Part shown: piece by piece, positions 43,025 to 52,100 of the stretch
Layout: the number at the start of each line of letters is the position of its first letter
Numbering within the stretch: the first letter of the stretch is position 1
NCBI GenBank assembly: GCA_036677145.1
Contig: JAKFFF010000027.1
Coordinates: forward strand, 30,082 to 94,081
Reading direction: 5' to 3'
DNA length: 64,000 nucleotides
DNA from: CADEED01 sp036677145
GTDB taxonomy: Bacteria; Pseudomonadota; Gammaproteobacteria; Steroidobacterales; Steroidobacteraceae
Notes under the pieces: model-generated
Told to the model about the DNA's origin: nothing
What the model saw: only the letters and a program-made list of their open reading frames with translations
Databases searched by the model: none
Translations under genes and position numbers: made by a program

Positions 43025-44448
43025 GCCAGCAATCCGTCGAGGTGGCGGTACCAGTCGCTCTGGAAAACGCGCTGCGGATCGAGCGCGCGTTTGGTGGCCA
43101 GGAACGCGAGCATTCCCGGATGCGCGGCCAGCACCTGCGCGGCGCTCGCGAAGCGGTGATAGGTCAGGAAGTAACTGCCGCCATAACGCAGCGCGTGATC
43201 GATGAGCCGGCGGAAGTGCTGCGCGGCCCGCGCGATGTCGTGGGGGCGGTGGTCGATGTGCAGGTTGAAGATCACGCAGGCCCAGCCGTGGCGCGCCCAG
43301 GGCAAAGCGGTCTCGCGTTCGGCTTCGATGAGGCGGATGGTCCCGTAGATGAAATCCACGCCATTGGCGCTGAAATCGCGCCGCACATCGTCCATGAAAT
43401 CGGCGAGATCGGCGCGCGGCACGTACAGCTCGGTGATCATTTCGCTGCCGCGCACCGCGGCGCCGAGCCGATGGTCGAGCGCGCCGTGGTAGTCCTCGAG
43501 ATAAAGGTTGAGCTGGTGCGTGTCGCTCCAGTAGACCTGGCCGTGGGTCGCCAGGTAGAACTCGGTGAACTTGCGGAACGCGGCGCGCTTGTCGACGTGT
43601 GAAAGCGTCAGCAATTCGTTCCAGTCGCTTTGCGAAAGCCGCCGCTGGTTGTCGGGAATCACCTCGTCGGCCGCGACGGGCCGGTAGCTGGACAACACAC
43701 CGGTGCGCAGGAATTCGGGGCTTCCGGGCGCGGTCGCGAACTGGAAGTCGCCGTACAGGTGTCCGCCCGCGATACGCTCATCGAAGGCATCGATGAGGTC
43801 GTCGATGTCGAGCTGCGCGACACACCTCACGACCTTGACCCGCGGCACCAGCCGCAGTGTCACCGCGGTCACCACGCCAAACAATCCGTAGCCGCCGACC
43901 ACGTGGCGGAACAGCGTGTCGTTGTCCGTGCGGCTGCAGCGCACGACGTCCCCGGTCGCGGTCACGACCTCGAGACCCTCGACGTCGGCCACGAAGGGCT
44001 GGGCCGACAACCCGCGTCCGTGAATGTTCGCGGCCACCGCGCCGCCGATCGTCAGGCGGTCGGCGCCGGTCTGCTTCTGCCGGATTCCGTACGCGGGGCC
44101 GGGGCCGCGCTGCAGCGCGAGATAACCGCGGATGACGTCGGGCCAGGTGATGCCGGCCTCCACCTCCATGAGCGCCTGATTGCGGTCGAACCAGCGCACG
44201 CTCGAAAGCTGGCGCATGTCGAGCAACGTGCCGCCGGCAAGGAATTGCTGGCCACCCATCGCGTGGCGCGCGCCGGCGATGGCCAGCGGTTCGCCACGGG
44301 AGCGGGCCTGCAACACGGCTTCGACGACGTGTCCGACGCGGCGCGGTTCGACCACTTTCGCAACCGGTGTGTGATTGAGCGCCGAATGGGTGTCGTTGAC
44401 CCAACTCGGCGGCGCAACCTTGCGGATCGCCTGCAGCTTAGCGTGCAT
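43021..44448 (-). CDS. FAD-linked oxidoreductase (VAO family)
   Basis: The start is the ATG at 44448, with GGAG 9 bp upstream. An ATG at 44466 is also possible. The 475-residue protein has an FAD_binding_4 domain: IAGARHAMGGQQF, where His is a candidate for covalent flavin attachment, followed by IGGAVAANIHGRG and YGLFGVVTAVTL. A C-terminal cap region ends in RALDPQRVFQSDWYRHL. It resembles L-gulonolactone/aldonolactone oxidases and related enzymes. The substrate is unknown. It forms a two-gene unit with the membrane-protein gene downstream. Confidence 0.82.
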   Translation of the reverse strand: MHAKLQAIRKVAPPSWVNDTHSALNHTPVAKVVEPRRVGHVVEAVLQARSRGEPLAIAGARHAMGGQQFLAGGTLLDMRQLSSVRWFDRNQALMEVEAGITWPDVIRGYLALQRGPGPAYGIRQKQTGADRLTIGGAVAANIHGRGLSAQPFVADVEGLEVVTATGDVVRCSRTDNDTLFRHVVGGYGLFGVVTAVTLRLVPRVKVVRCVAQLDIDDLIDAFDERIAGGHLYGDFQFATAPGSPEFLRTGVLSSYRPVAADEVIPDNQRRLSQSDWNELLTLSHVDKRAAFRKFTEFYLATHGQVYWSDTHQLNLYLEDYHGALDHRLGAAVRGSEMITELYVPRADLADFMDDVRRDFSANGVDFIYGTIRLIEAERETALPWARHGWACVIFNLHIDHRPHDIARAAQHFRRLIDHALRYGGSYFLTYHRFASAAQVLAAHPGMLAFLATKRALDPQRVFQSDWYRHLDGLLA

Positions 44449-44562
44449 GGGACGAAGCTCCACCATGCAGCGCCATCCGGCAATACCCTGTGGATGGGTA
44501 TCACTATGCGATACCGAGGGTGTGGGCTACAAATGGCGCGACTTCGGGCAGAATCGGCGGCC

Positions 44563-45306
44563 ATGGGAGAAACAACCAGGATAATCGTCGCGCTCAAGCG
44601 CGGACTGCGTTCGCGCGGCATCACCTACGCCATGCTCGCGAAACGCATTTCGCTGAGCGAGCCCTCGGTCAAGCGCATCCTGTCGCGTGGCAGCCTGAGC
44701 CTGCCGCGGCTCGAGCGCATCTGCGAGGCGGCGGGCCTGTCGATGGAAGAGCTGGTGCGGCCGGTCTCCGCGGCGCCCGCGGAGACCTCGAGCACGTTGA
44801 GCGCCACGCAGGAAACCGCGCTCGCCGCGGATCCTCAGCTGCTCGCCTGCTTCTATCTACTCACCAATGGTCACACGCCGCGCGAAGTGGCGAGTGAGCT
44901 CGGCGCCGACGAGCGCCTGCTGCGCCGCTGGCTGGTGAAACTCGACAACCTGCATCTCGTGGAGTTGCGCGCACGGCTCGGCGCGCGCCTGCGCGTGCAG
45001 GCGCCGATCTCGTGGCGCGAAGACGGGCCCATCCGCCGCACCTACGAGCAACAGGTGCGCGAGGAGTTCATGCGTTCGAGTTTTCTCGCCGCGGATGAAA
45101 CGCTGCTGTTCCGCACCGCGGAGCTGTCGGAAGCGTCGCGCCAGGTGATGCAGCGCAAGCTCGCGCGGCTGTCGGCGGAATTCAACGAACTCGCCGATCT
45201 CGATCGGCATCTGCCCCGGCGCGAGAAACGCGCCGTGGCGGTCATGCTGGCGTGCCGGCCGTGGGTGTTTTCGATGTTCGATGGATTGAAACGCCACACG
45301 CGATGA
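44563..45306 (+). CDS. XRE-family helix-turn-helix regulator
   Basis: The ATG at 44563 gives 247 residues. An in-frame ATG at 44533 is an alternative. The N-terminal HTH is LRSRGITYAMLAKRISLSEPSVKRILSRGSLSLPRLERICEAAG. A second region (TNGHTPREVASELGADERLLRRWLVKLDNLHLVELRARLGARLRV) reads like a winged helix. The last ~100 residues are Arg-rich and helical. It is divergent from the FAD oxidoreductase gene by 114 bp and may regulate it. Its final 65 bp overlap the convergent membrane-protein gene. Confidence 0.82.
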   Translation: MGETTRIIVALKRGLRSRGITYAMLAKRISLSEPSVKRILSRGSLSLPRLERICEAAGLSMEELVRPVSAAPAETSSTLSATQETALAADPQLLACFYLLTNGHTPREVASELGADERLLRRWLVKLDNLHLVELRARLGARLRVQAPISWREDGPIRRTYEQQVREEFMRSSFLAADETLLFRTAELSEASRQVMQRKLARLSAEFNELADLDRHLPRREKRAVAVMLACRPWVFSMFDGLKRHTR

Positions 45307-45679
45307 GCAGTGCGAACGCCGCGAGCCACACGTAATACCCGGCGAGCAGCTGGTCCGCCTTGCCTTCACGCACGAGCTGCACGATCCAGTAGAGATTTAG
45401 GATGAAGCAGGCGATGGCGACGCGGATGAACAATCCCGGCCGCGCGACGTCGTTCCGGTAGAGCAATACGAACATCACCGGAAACACCACGTTCGTGAGC
45501 GCGCTCAGCACCGAGGGCACACCATCGACCCAGGGCGCTTCGCGTGGATTCCACACCGGCTCCATCGCGTAACGGAACGCAAGCCAGCCGGGCATCTCCG
45601 CGGCCACCGGCAGAAACCACGCGGCGAGCCACGCGATCCCGGCGGCCAGGGTCATGTATCGAACGGCGGTGCGGTTCAT
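45242..45679 (-). CDS. Four-span membrane protein of unknown function
   Basis: The 145-residue product has four predicted membrane spans (LAAGIAWLAAWFLPVAA, SALTNVVFPVMFVLLY, VAIACFILNLYWIVQLV and LAAFALLIACGVSI). The mostly hydrophobic sequence over a full-length frame supports it as a real gene. It overlaps the XRE gene tail by 65 bp in convergent orientation. No family is recognised. Confidence 0.65.
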   Translation of the reverse strand: MNRTAVRYMTLAAGIAWLAAWFLPVAAEMPGWLAFRYAMEPVWNPREAPWVDGVPSVLSALTNVVFPVMFVLLYRNDVARPGLFIRVAIACFILNLYWIVQLVREGKADQLLAGYYVWLAAFALLIACGVSIHRTSKTPTAGTPA

Positions 45680-45707
45680 CGGGCCGCATTAGAGCAGATT
45701 CCACTTG

Positions 45708-46196
45708 CTAGGACTGGCGCGGAAACTCCGCGTTGATCTCCTGCTCCGAGTCCGAGAGCTGGCAGCGTCCTTCGCCGCCACCGGCCATGCCGCGCGAAGG
45801 GCTGATCAGCGTGAAGTTGCAGCGCATGCGGTCGCCGTCGTCCGCGTGCATGTTCGCGAGCACCTGTCCGCTGTACGTCTTGATGAATTGCGAACCGGAA
45901 TCCGCCGCCCAGTAGCGCCACGAACTGCGCCGGTATGGCCGGCCCCAGCCGTCCCACAGGGGATCGAGCCGATCGACGCGTGTTTCGCTCGTGATCTGGA
46001 AGTAGGTGCCCTTGAACACGCGGCCGGTGCCGAACGTCGCCGTGATGTTGCCGGAAACGCTGTCGGTGCTCTGCCAGGTGAAGGCCACGGGTTTGCGCGT
46101 GCCGCGCACGTTGCCCGATCCGGTGCCCGCAGTCTGGCAGGCAGTCAGCGCGTACGCGGCCGCGAGGAAAGTCGCGAGGAGGAGATGCTTTTTCAT
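45708..46196 (-). CDS. Lipoprotein of unknown function
   Basis: The ATG at 46196 (MKKHLLLATFLAAAYALTAC) begins a classic lipoprotein signal with lipidated Cys20. An upstream ATG at 46229 would put extra residues before the signal. The mature 143 residues include FTWQSTDSVSGNITATFGTGRVFKGTYFQI and a single Cys near MRCNFTLI. These are all features of a beta-rich periplasmic domain seen in several proteobacterial hypothetical lipoproteins. The function is unknown. Confidence 0.75.
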   Translation of the reverse strand: MKKHLLLATFLAAAYALTACQTAGTGSGNVRGTRKPVAFTWQSTDSVSGNITATFGTGRVFKGTYFQITSETRVDRLDPLWDGWGRPYRRSSWRYWAADSGSQFIKTYSGQVLANMHADDGDRMRCNFTLISPSRGMAGGGEGRCQLSDSEQEINAEFPRQS

Positions 46197-46272
46197 GGCG
46201 TGCATCGTCGCGCCGGATGGCGCATGCAAATGCCGGACGAACTACTCAGGGTCTGTCGGCCGATACCCCGCG

Positions 46273-46974
46273 CTAGTCACCGGTGGGCGAGAGCTTGAAC
46301 TCGAGCACGGTGGGATTTTCCTTGAGTGTGTGCGCGAGGCGCGACGCCGCGGTCCGGTCGGTGGTCTTGAGCGTCATGCTGTGCCGGAGCACGCGGCCTT
46401 CGGTTTCGAGCCGATAACTGAAATTCGCGATGCTGAATGCGTGGCGCTTGATGAGCGCGCGCATGTCGTCCTCCGACAAGGTGCCGTCCTTGGCGTACTT
46501 CACGTCGAAGGCGAAGTACGATTGGGTGGGCACGCGCGTCTCGATCCAGCGGAAGACAGACAACACGGAGAGCGTCAGGATGACGGAGACCACCAGCGGT
46601 AGATAGAGGCCGGCGCCCGCAATGATGCCGATGGCGGCCGTGATCCAGATCGATGCCGCGGTCGTCAGTCCGCGCACGTTGAGACCTTCCTTGACGATGA
46701 CTCCGGCGCCGAGAAAGCCGATGCCGGTCATGATGCCTTGCGCCATGCGCGTGGGATCGAGCCGTGATTCGCCGACCACGCGCACCCAGTGATCCTCGTA
46801 CACGGTCACGAGCATGAGCAGCGACGAAGCCAGGCATACGAGCACGTGTGTGCGCAGGCCGGCGGGACGGCCGTGGAATGAGCGCTCGTATCCGATGCAG
46901 GTGCCCGCGACGAGCGCCGCCAGCAGCCGCAGGATCATTTCGATGTCGTGTGTCGTGACAGTCATGAAGGTCAT
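46273..46974 (-). CDS. MgtC/SapB-family membrane protein
   Basis: This 233-residue protein has the MgtC N-terminal membrane domain: LLAALVAGTCIGYERSFHGRPAGLRTHVLVCLASSL and GIMTGIGFLGAGVIVKEG. A C-terminal cytoplasmic ACT-like domain follows. The family is linked to low-Mg2+ adaptation, membrane potential and, in pathogens, virulence, probably by affecting ATP synthase or ion balance. No Mg-responsive leader is evident in the short upstream gap. Confidence 0.9.
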   Translation of the reverse strand: MTFMTVTTHDIEMILRLLAALVAGTCIGYERSFHGRPAGLRTHVLVCLASSLLMLVTVYEDHWVRVVGESRLDPTRMAQGIMTGIGFLGAGVIVKEGLNVRGLTTAASIWITAAIGIIAGAGLYLPLVVSVILTLSVLSVFRWIETRVPTQSYFAFDVKYAKDGTLSEDDMRALIKRHAFSIANFSYRLETEGRVLRHSMTLKTTDRTAASRLAHTLKENPTVLEFKLSPTGD

Positions 46975-47005
46975 GGAGCGAGACTCGCCCGCGGAGCGCC
47001 GGTCG

Positions 47006-47737
47006 TCAATGCGCCCGGCTGCGCCGGCGGCGCTCGAGTGCCTTCCTGCCCACGCTCAGCCAGTTGGTGAGCGTGAGAGGACACAGGCAGACCAGCATGT
47101 CACCCTCGGCATGACCCGGATTGGCCTGCGCGAAGAAGCGGATATCGGCGTCCGCCATTTCGGCCGGAGTCAGCGGGGCGGTTGTGTCGAGCAAACGCTT
47201 GCGTCCCGACCGCACGACGACCCCGCGCGCTGGCCGCCAGCCGGGCCCGTAGGTCTCGGTGGCGAGCTGATCGATGAGCGCGCCCTGGTCCTCGGGAGTC
47301 GGCTGTTCGTGCCGCGGCCAGTAGGTGCGGAAGTTGCGCGGCAGCAGCAGGTAGCTCTTGTAGCTGAACGTGTCGAAGAACCAATAGATAGGGCGGAACG
47401 GGAAGCGCAGGCGCGCGCGCAGGAACATGCGCAAGCCCAGCTTCTGGATGAGATTCTGCCCGCGTGCCTGCTCGCGCAGCAGGACGTGGGAGGTGAGGAT
47501 GACGCCGATGCCGCGGCCCTGGAACTTGGCGCGATAGATGTCGATGGCCGCCATGCCTGTCAGGCCGCCATTGTGGCGGAACATGGCTATGTACTGGCGC
47601 CGGAACAGCTCGTTTTCCGCATACCAGCGTTCGACGTCGTAGAACTCCCGGCTGAGGTCCCAGAGTTCCTGCCAATCCGCTTCCGTGAGCGCGCCCGTCG
47701 GCCGGACAATTGTTTCCACGCGGTCATGCCCGTCCAT
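47006..47737 (-). CDS. GNAT-like acyltransferase of unknown substrate
   Basis: The 243-residue protein has the core HNGGLTGMAAIDIYRAKFQGRGIGVILTSHVLLREQARGQNLIQKLGLRM, which fits an N-acetyltransferase fold with an acetyl-CoA loop. A longer C-terminal region includes FRPIYWFFDTFSYKSYLLLPRNFRTYWPR and a Cys-rich stretch. The match is by fold pattern only. It might acylate a lipid or cell-wall component, but no context supports a particular substrate. Confidence 0.6.
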   Translation of the reverse strand: MDGHDRVETIVRPTGALTEADWQELWDLSREFYDVERWYAENELFRRQYIAMFRHNGGLTGMAAIDIYRAKFQGRGIGVILTSHVLLREQARGQNLIQKLGLRMFLRARLRFPFRPIYWFFDTFSYKSYLLLPRNFRTYWPRHEQPTPEDQGALIDQLATETYGPGWRPARGVVVRSGRKRLLDTTAPLTPAEMADADIRFFAQANPGHAEGDMLVCLCPLTLTNWLSVGRKALERRRRSRAH

Positions 47738-47805
47738 GGACAGAGTCTGCCATGCCCGACCACCCGACGCCGTCTACAATATGCGCAAACCACCAGGGGG
47801 CGCTC

Positions 47806-49035
47806 ATGAGCACCGCACCTAACCAGCGAATCGAAGTCGTCGACGTCCTGCGCGCGTTCGCGCTGTTCGGAATCATGGTGACTCACTCCGGCATGGAGTT
47901 TCTCGTCGGCCCCGCGCCTTCCAGAAGTTTCGGGCAGGTGCACGCCTTCGACCCTTTCGTGCAGCAGGCCGTCAACCTGCTCACGACCGGCAAGTTCTTC
48001 ATGATCTTTTCATTCTTGTTTGGCCTGAGCTTCGCGATCCAGATAGACAACGCCGCGCGCAAGGGGACGGCCTTCGCCGGCCGGTTCGCGTGGCGGCTCA
48101 CCGTGCTGCTGCTGATCGGTCTCGCGCACACGGTGTTTTTCAGCGGCGACATCCTGGTGATCTACGCGCTGCTCGGATACCTGCTGATTCCCATGCGCAA
48201 GGTCCGGACGAAGACGCTGCTCATCGTGGCGGGCGTGCTGGTGCTGAACATTCCGATGGTCCTGATCATGCTGGCGGTCGTGAATGGACCGCCACCCACT
48301 CCCGAGCAACAGGCGGCCACGGCGGAGTCGACCCGGCAGTTCATCGAAATGGCGCAGCACTTCTATGACGTGAAGAGCAGCGGTACGCTGGCCGAGCTCG
48401 CGCAGATCAACACCGGAATGATGTTCGTGATGAAGCTGGGATACGTGTTCGTCACCGGGCGCTTCTGGATCACGTTCGGATGCTTCCTGCTGGGAATGTG
48501 CGCCGGACGCGTCGGGTTGTTTGTCGACACGCCGCAGAGCCGCGCGACGATGCGTCGCATCCTCACCCTCTGCGGAGCGATCGCGGCTGTCGGCTCGGTG
48601 CTTGCATTGCTGATTCCGGCCAATCCTTCGATCGCCACGTCCGGCAAGGAAGTCCTCGCGATGTTCATCGCCAACGTGCAGAACGCCTCGCTCGCGGCGT
48701 TCCTGATCGCGGCGGTGTCGATGCTCTACTGGCGCGCGCCCGACCGCGGACCGCTGCCGGCGCTGGCGCCGATGGGACGGATGGGCCTGACTACCTACCT
48801 CATGCAGACGGCGTTCGGACTCGTCGTGTTCTATGGCGTCGGTTTCGGCTTGATGGGCCAGCTCGGCGCGGGCCTCGGCGTGCTGGTCGGGCTGCTGTTT
48901 TGCGTCGCGCAGGTGTACTTCTCGCGCGCGTGGCTTTCGAAGTTCACGATGGGCCCGTTCGAGTGGCTGTGGCGCACGCTGACGTATTTCAAGGCGCTGC
49001 CCCTGGTCCGGCGCGTATCAGCGCAGGCGGCGTAG
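47806..49035 (+). CDS. DUF418/YeiB-like membrane protein
   Basis: The ATG at 47806 gives 409 residues with about ten membrane spans. The N-terminal RIEVVDVLRAFALFGIMVTHS is the DUF418/acyltransferase-3-like start, and KFFMIFSFLFGLSFAIQ and the C-terminal MGRMGLTTYLMQT are further family motifs. The function is unknown. A TACAAT hexamer at 47775-47780 is a possible -10 box. Confidence 0.85.
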   Translation: MSTAPNQRIEVVDVLRAFALFGIMVTHSGMEFLVGPAPSRSFGQVHAFDPFVQQAVNLLTTGKFFMIFSFLFGLSFAIQIDNAARKGTAFAGRFAWRLTVLLLIGLAHTVFFSGDILVIYALLGYLLIPMRKVRTKTLLIVAGVLVLNIPMVLIMLAVVNGPPPTPEQQAATAESTRQFIEMAQHFYDVKSSGTLAELAQINTGMMFVMKLGYVFVTGRFWITFGCFLLGMCAGRVGLFVDTPQSRATMRRILTLCGAIAAVGSVLALLIPANPSIATSGKEVLAMFIANVQNASLAAFLIAAVSMLYWRAPDRGPLPALAPMGRMGLTTYLMQTAFGLVVFYGVGFGLMGQLGAGLGVLVGLLFCVAQVYFSRAWLSKFTMGPFEWLWRTLTYFKALPLVRRVSAQAA

Positions 49036-49153
49036 GCGGTTTGGCGCGAATTCCGCGCTGATTCAGTCACTTATTCGGGCCGCCAACATACAGTAGTCAT
49101 GCGTCTGTTCGGCTGTATGGACGCACCCGGCAGCCGTCGTTAAGGTTCGGCTC

Positions 49154-52100
49154 ATGCCGTTGCCGCAGTTTCATCCCGCCGTCCAGGCGTGGTTCTCGCA
49201 CACCTTTCCGGGCGGCGCCACCGCGGCGCAGCTCGAGGCGTGGCCGGCGATCGCCAGTGGTGGTCACGCGCTGATCGCGGCTCCCACGGGTTCGGGCAAG
49301 ACGCTGGCCGCGTTTCTCGCGGCGATCGATTCGCTGATGCGCGAGGGAGCGGATGGCAGGCTGCAGGACGTCACGCGCGTCGTGTACGTGTCGCCGCTGA
49401 AGGCGCTGTCGAACGACATCCAGCGGAACCTGGACGCGCCGCTCGCGGGAATTTCCGCGGAGCTGATTTCGCTGGGATTGCAGGCGCCCGCGATCCGCGC
49501 GCAGGTCCGCACCGGCGACACCTCGCAGGCCGAACGCGCGATGATGCGCCGGACGCCGCCGCACATTCTGGTGACGACGCCCGAGTCTCTCTATCTACTG
49601 CTCACGAGCGTCTCCGGGCGGGAAATGCTGTCGACCGTGCGCACCGTCATCGTCGACGAAATCCATGCCGTCGCGCAGACCAAGCGCGGCGCCCACCTGT
49701 CGCTGACACTCGAACGCCTCGCCGCGAATGCCACCCAGCCGATCCAGCGCATCGGTTTGTCCGCGACCCAGAAACCCCTCGAAGTCGTCGCCCAGTTCCT
49801 CGTGGGAAATGGGGACATTCCTCGTTTCCTAGCAAAAGGGGACGCACCTCAACTGGAGATCGATCTGGGGGGCGCACCGCCTTTGACCTCCGCGGGAGAA
49901 ATGCGGAACGTTCCCACCATCGTGAACAGCGGGCACGTGCGCGAGCGCGACATCAACCTCGTGGTGCCCGCGGTGCCGCTCGAGGCGGTGATGTCGGGCG
50001 AGGCGTGGGGGCTGGTCTACGACCAGCTCGCGCAACTGATCAACGAACACCATACGACGCTGATCTTCGCGAACACGCGCCGCATGGTCGAACGCGTGTC
50101 GCGGCATCTCGCCGAAAGACTCGGAGAAACTGCGGTCGCCGCGCACCATGGCTCGCTTTCGAAGGAGACGCGTTTCGACGCGGAGCAACGCCTGAAGGCG
50201 GGCTCGCTCAAGGTCATGGTCGCCACCGCCTCGCTCGAGCTCGGCATCGACATCGGTGATGTGGAACTGGTCTGCCAGCTCGGCAGCCCGCGCAGCATCT
50301 CGACCTTCCTGCAGCGCGTCGGCCGGGCTAACCACTCCGTCGGCGGTGTGCCGAAGGGCCGCATCTTCCCCGCCAGCCGCGACGAGCTGATCGATTGCAC
50401 CGCGCTGCTCGATGCGGTGCGCCGCGGCGAGCTGGACGCACTGCGCATTCCCGAGCATCCGCTCGACGTGTTGTCGCAGCAGATCGTCGCCGAAGTGTCC
50501 GCGCGTGAATACGGCGAAGACGAGTTGTTCGATCTGTTTCGCGGCGCGTATCCGTATCGCAACCTCGAACGCCGCGATTTCGACGCGGTCGTGCGCATGC
50601 TCGCCGACGGCATCGCGACCCAGCGCGGCCGCCGCGGCGCCTATCTGCATCGCGACGCGGTGAACAAGATCCTGCGGCCCCGCAAAGGCGCTCGGCTCAC
50701 GGCCATCACCTGCGGCGGCGCGATTCCCGACAACGCGGATTACCAGGTGATCCTCGAGCCCGCCGGCATCTTTGTCGGCACGCTCAACGAGGACTTCGCC
50801 ATCGAGAGCCTCGCGGGCGACGTCTTCCAGCTCGGTAATACGTCCTATCGCATCCTGCGGGTCGAAGCGGGGCGGGTGCGCGTGGAAGACGCCAAGGGAC
50901 AGCCACCCACGATTCCGTTCTGGCTGGGCGAGGCGCCCGCGCGCACCGACGAGTTGTCCGCGGCCGTTTCGCGGCTGCGCGCGGATATCGAAGCGCTGCT
51001 GCCTGAAGTCACCGCCGAAACGCTGGCGCGCGCCATCGATACCGTCGCCGCCCGTTACCATCTGCCGCATCCCGCCGCGCGCCAGCTGGTCGAATACCTC
51101 GCCGGCGCCAAGGCCGTTCTCACCAAACTACCGACACTCGACACGCTGGTCTTCGAACGCTTCTTCGACGAATCCGGCGGCATGCAGCTCATCATCCATG
51201 CGCCGTACGGCGCACGCGTGAACCGCGCGTTCGGCCTCGCGTTGCGCAAGAAGTTCTGCCGCACGTTCAACTTCGAACTGCAGGCGGCGGCCACCGAAGA
51301 CGCGATCATCCTCTCGCTCGGCGAGACGCACAGTTTCGAACTGGAAAGCGTCGCGCGTTTCCTCAACAGCAAGACGGTCGAAGACACACTCATCCAGGCG
51401 ATGCTCGATTCGCCGATGTTCACGGCGCGCTGGCGCTGGAACGCGAGCATTTCACTCGCCATCCGCCGCAGCTCTGGCGGCAAACGCACGCCACCGAATA
51501 TCCAGCGCATGGCGGCGGAAGATCTCATCGCCGTCGTTTTCCCGGACCAGATCGCATGCGCGGAAAATCTCTCCGGCCCGCGCGAGATCCCGGACCACCC
51601 GCTGGTCAAACAGACCTTGCACGACTGCCTGCACGAGGCGATGGACATCGAGGGCCTGAAGTCGCTGTTGCGCGGCCTGGAAAGCGGCGACATCAAGGTG
51701 ATCGCGCGGGATCTGCCGGAACCGTCACCGCTCGCCGCGGAAATCCTCGGCGCGCGGCCTTACGCCTTCCTCGACGATGCGCCGCTCGAGGAGCGCCGCA
51801 CGAATGCCGTGGCGCAGCGTCGCTGGCTCGATCCCGAAACGGCAGCCGACATGGGCCGCCTCGATCCGGCCGCCATTGCCGAAGTGCGCGCCGAGGCCTG
51901 GCCCGATGCGGCGACGCCCGACGAGCTGCACGATGCGTTGAACACGCTGGGCCTGGTCACCGAAGCCGAAGGTGTCGCCAACGGCTGGACGCGCCATCTC
52001 GATGCGCTGATCGCGGCGCGCCGCGCCACTCGTCTCAGCGGCGAGCGCATCTTCTGGGTCTGCGCCGAGTGCCTGCCGATGATCCAGTCTATCTACCCGC

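Noticed and set aside
43630..45306. A 558-residue protein ending in the XRE regulator
   Set aside because: The upstream 310 codons lie antisense to the FAD oxidoreductase and read as shadow sequence. The regulator starts at 44563 (or 44533).
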